Shown here one piece after another: positions 5,198 through 6,661 of a stretch of 6,661 bases of DNA. The stretch is taken from NCBI GenBank assembly GCA_021851625.1, contig JAJZCX010000087.1, positions 1-6,661 on the forward strand, given 5' to 3'. The notes beneath the pieces are model-generated. The model made no database searches, was not told where the DNA came from, and saw only the letters and a program-made list of their open reading frames with translations. The translations under genes were made by a program, and so were the position numbers. Every line of letters starts with the position of its first letter. Within the stretch, counting starts at the first letter, position 1. Source of the stretch: Acidobacteriota bacterium. Lineage in GTDB: Bacteria > Acidobacteriota > Terriglobia > Terriglobales > Acidobacteriaceae.

Positions 5198-6424
5198 TTA
5201 TAGTTCCGACCGCAGCGCGACAATGGGATCGAGCAGCGCAGCCTTGCGCGCCGGATAGACCCCGAAGAAAACCCCCACCGCCGTGGCCACAAACAACCCC
5301 GCCAATACCGACCACAGCGCAATCGTCGTGGGAAAACCAATCAGCAGCGTGACCACTTTGGCCACGATAATGCCGCCGATCACGCCCATCACGCCGCCCA
5401 CCAACGCCATGGTGGCCGACTCGATCAGAAATTGCAGCATCACATCTTTGCGCCGCGCGCCCAGCGCCTTGCGAATGCCAATCTCGCGCGTGCGTTCACT
5501 CACACTGACCAGCATGATGTTCATAATCACGATGCCACCGATGATGAGCGAGATCGCCGCGATGCCGACAATCACAACAGAAAAGCCGGCCGAGATGCTC
5601 TGCCACAGGCCGATGAAGCTCTGATTCGTGTCGATGGAGAAACTGTCCGGCTTACCCACAGCGTCATGGCGACGCACGCGCAGGATCGTGCGCACCTGAT
5701 CCACCGCGCTCTCCAGCGGCAGGCCCAGCCCCTTGGCCTGGGCGTAGATGGTGACCGTTTGGTCGCCGCCGTAGCTTTGCAAATACGCTGTCAGTGGAAT
5801 GGCGACAAAGTTGTCCTGGCTCTGGCCCATGGTCTTGCCCTGCCGCTCGGCCACGCCGATTACGGTGTAGGGCTGCCCATCGACAAAGATTTCCTGCCCC
5901 AGTGGATCGCCCTGTTGCAGCACGTTGTCCACGATGTCGGTGCCGATCACGGCTACGCGCGCATGATGGCTCTCCTCGGCAGGCGTGAACATGCGTCCCT
6001 GCGCAATGTCGATGTTGTACATGGTGGGCATCGTCCAGGTCCAGCCGCGAATGTCCACGCCCGTGGCCGAGTGGTGCCCGTTGACCACGCTGCCCTGCTT
6101 GCTCTGCATGGCCCCGGTTGCGGAGCAAGCCGTACACTCAGCGGCGACGGCCTCGTAGTCCTCCAGCTTCAGGTCTTTGCGTTTGGTGTAGCGCAGATAC
6201 TCCTCGGCGCTAGTCCAAGTGCGGGGAATTTTGCTGGCGGTAAACACATCCGCGCCGTAGCGATAAACCTTGGTGGCGACAAAGGTGTTGGCGCCGTTGA
6301 TCATGGTGACCACGGCAATCACCGAGGCTACGCCAATCACCACGCCCAGCAGCGTGAGCACGGAGCGCAGCTTGTTCGCCCATAGCGATTGCAGCGCGAT
6401 CTTCACCGCCTCGCGAAACTCCAT
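5198..6424 (-). CDS. MacB/FtsX-family ABC transporter permease (upstream paralog)
   Basis: 408 residues from ATG 6424, with a strong GGGGAG six bases upstream; stop TAA. Same fold as the gene at 3701-4957: first membrane helix at about 21-43, an extracytoplasmic MacB-type core domain at about 46-275, then helices at about 278-306, 330-360 and 370-391. The signature ERTREIGIRKALGA is at 310-323, and the end is YPARKAALLDPIVALRSEL. It differs from its paralog by a CTAC motif (Cys97, Cys100) in the extracytoplasmic domain, which could be a disulfide, and by a Tyr/Trp/Thr-rich stretch near 67-80. No ATPase domain is fused. It is probably the first gene of the permease pair; about 240 bases holding a palindromic repeat separate it from the second, so co-transcription is likely but not certain. 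Function inferred as envelope export or efflux, cargo unknown. Confidence 0.92.
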   Translation of the reverse strand: MEFREAVKIALQSLWANKLRSVLTLLGVVIGVASVIAVVTMINGANTFVATKVYRYGADVFTASKIPRTWTSAEEYLRYTKRKDLKLEDYEAVAAECTACSATGAMQSKQGSVVNGHHSATGVDIRGWTWTMPTMYNIDIAQGRMFTPAEESHHARVAVIGTDIVDNVLQQGDPLGQEIFVDGQPYTVIGVAERQGKTMGQSQDNFVAIPLTAYLQSYGGDQTVTIYAQAKGLGLPLESAVDQVRTILRVRRHDAVGKPDSFSIDTNQSFIGLWQSISAGFSVVIVGIAAISLIIGGIVIMNIMLVSVSERTREIGIRKALGARRKDVMLQFLIESATMALVGGVMGVIGGIIVAKVVTLLIGFPTTIALWSVLAGLFVATAVGVFFGVYPARKAALLDPIVALRSEL

Positions 6425-6550
6425 CGTGATCTCCCCGCCTCCGCCGTGCTAGCTTCTGTCAGTACTATACGGCGCGGTCGGGGCTGGAGTTCCCTGCCGA
6501 AGCTGGCAGCTTCCATTCAAGAAAAGTGGTCTGCCCGTTTGGAGGCTGCG
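6425..6550 (-). promoter_or_regulatory. Intergenic region upstream of the permease pair
   Basis: 126 bases between the right-edge gene's stop and the permease start. Minus-strand TATAGT (6469-6464) could be a -10 box 39 bases before the ATG, but no recognisable -35 box lies 16-18 bases upstream. A small hairpin, GAAGCT-GCC-AGCTTC, sits at 6499-6513 without a T-run on either side. It could be a weak terminator of the upstream gene or a regulatory site. Confidence 0.25.
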
Positions 6551-6661
6551 TTATTGCGTAATGACTGCGGTGATCCGCGCGTTGTGCACGATGCCGCTCG
6601 CAGTGCCCGTAATCAGAACGCTGGCATAGGTGGGCGCTGTGGGTAGTGTGTTCTTCTGTGT
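6551..6661 (-). CDS. C-terminal end of a probable Ig-like/beta-repeat surface protein
   Basis: The last 36 codons of a gene entering from the right edge, ending at TAA 6553-6551. The fragment reads YASVLITGTASGIVHNARIT before a final AVITQ. The alternating beta-strand pattern with a Gly-Thr turn resembles the terminal strand of bacterial Ig-like or related repeat modules in large acidobacterial surface proteins. Only this end is visible, so family and size cannot be given. That it is coding is inferred from the open frame, the protein-like pattern, and its fit with the minus-strand gene order and a clean 126-base gap. Confidence 0.55.
   Translation of the reverse strand, partial: TQKNTLPTAPTYASVLITGTASGIVHNARITAVITQ

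Noticed and set aside
4968..5340. Minus-strand open frames of about 110 codons across the gap between the permeases
   Set aside because: They are made largely of the translated palindromic repeat plus out-of-frame permease sequence. The Ser/Arg/Cys-rich products are typical of translated repeats.
5432..6385. Plus-strand open frame of about 317 codons opposite the upstream permease
   Set aside because: His/Asp/Arg-rich low-complexity product with no family features; shadow of the permease gene.

Overview
The window looks like bacterial chromosome, most plausibly an acidobacterium of the Terriglobia type. That assignment is inference from the gene mix: Ig-like surface proteins, MacB-type permeases without their own ATPase domain, a hopanoid-type glycosyltransferase, and a GTCATTCCGAG...CTCGGAATGAC intergenic repeat of a kind I associate with that phylum. 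No marker gene or RNA gene is present to confirm it. Every gene I can support is on the minus strand, so the window reads biologically from right to left. The largest gap without a gene is about 240 bases.

Reading in the direction of transcription: (1) 6661-6551 is the last 36 codons of a protein running in from outside, with the beta-strand style of Ig-like or repeat surface proteins. (2) 6424-5198 and 4957-3701 are two paralogous MacB/FtsX-type ABC permeases. They are separated by about 240 bases holding a large, structured palindromic repeat (5008-5124). (3) 3602-2427 is a GT21-type membrane glycosyltransferase resembling HpnI or ceramide glucosyltransferase. It is followed after 18 bases by (4) 2408-1134, a Rieske non-haem iron oxygenase. 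The two are almost certainly co-transcribed and probably act on the same class of membrane lipid. The Rieske protein carries an unexpected N-terminal segment resembling the arm DNA-binding domain of tyrosine integrases. (5) 1013-1 is a markedly AT-richer gene for a lipoprotein with one Ig-like domain. It starts at GTG and runs off the left edge.

Non-coding features: a terminator-like hairpin with the Rieske stop codon in its GAGA loop, a second hairpin with a permease stop codon in its stem, and a 46-base near-perfect inverted repeat just upstream of the lipoprotein gene, placed like an operator.

Functionally the window is about the cell envelope: export or efflux permeases, lipid glycosylation and oxidation, and surface proteins. 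The points most worth a second look are the integrase-arm/Rieske fusion, the glycosyltransferase-Rieske lipid pair, and the two structured inverted repeats.
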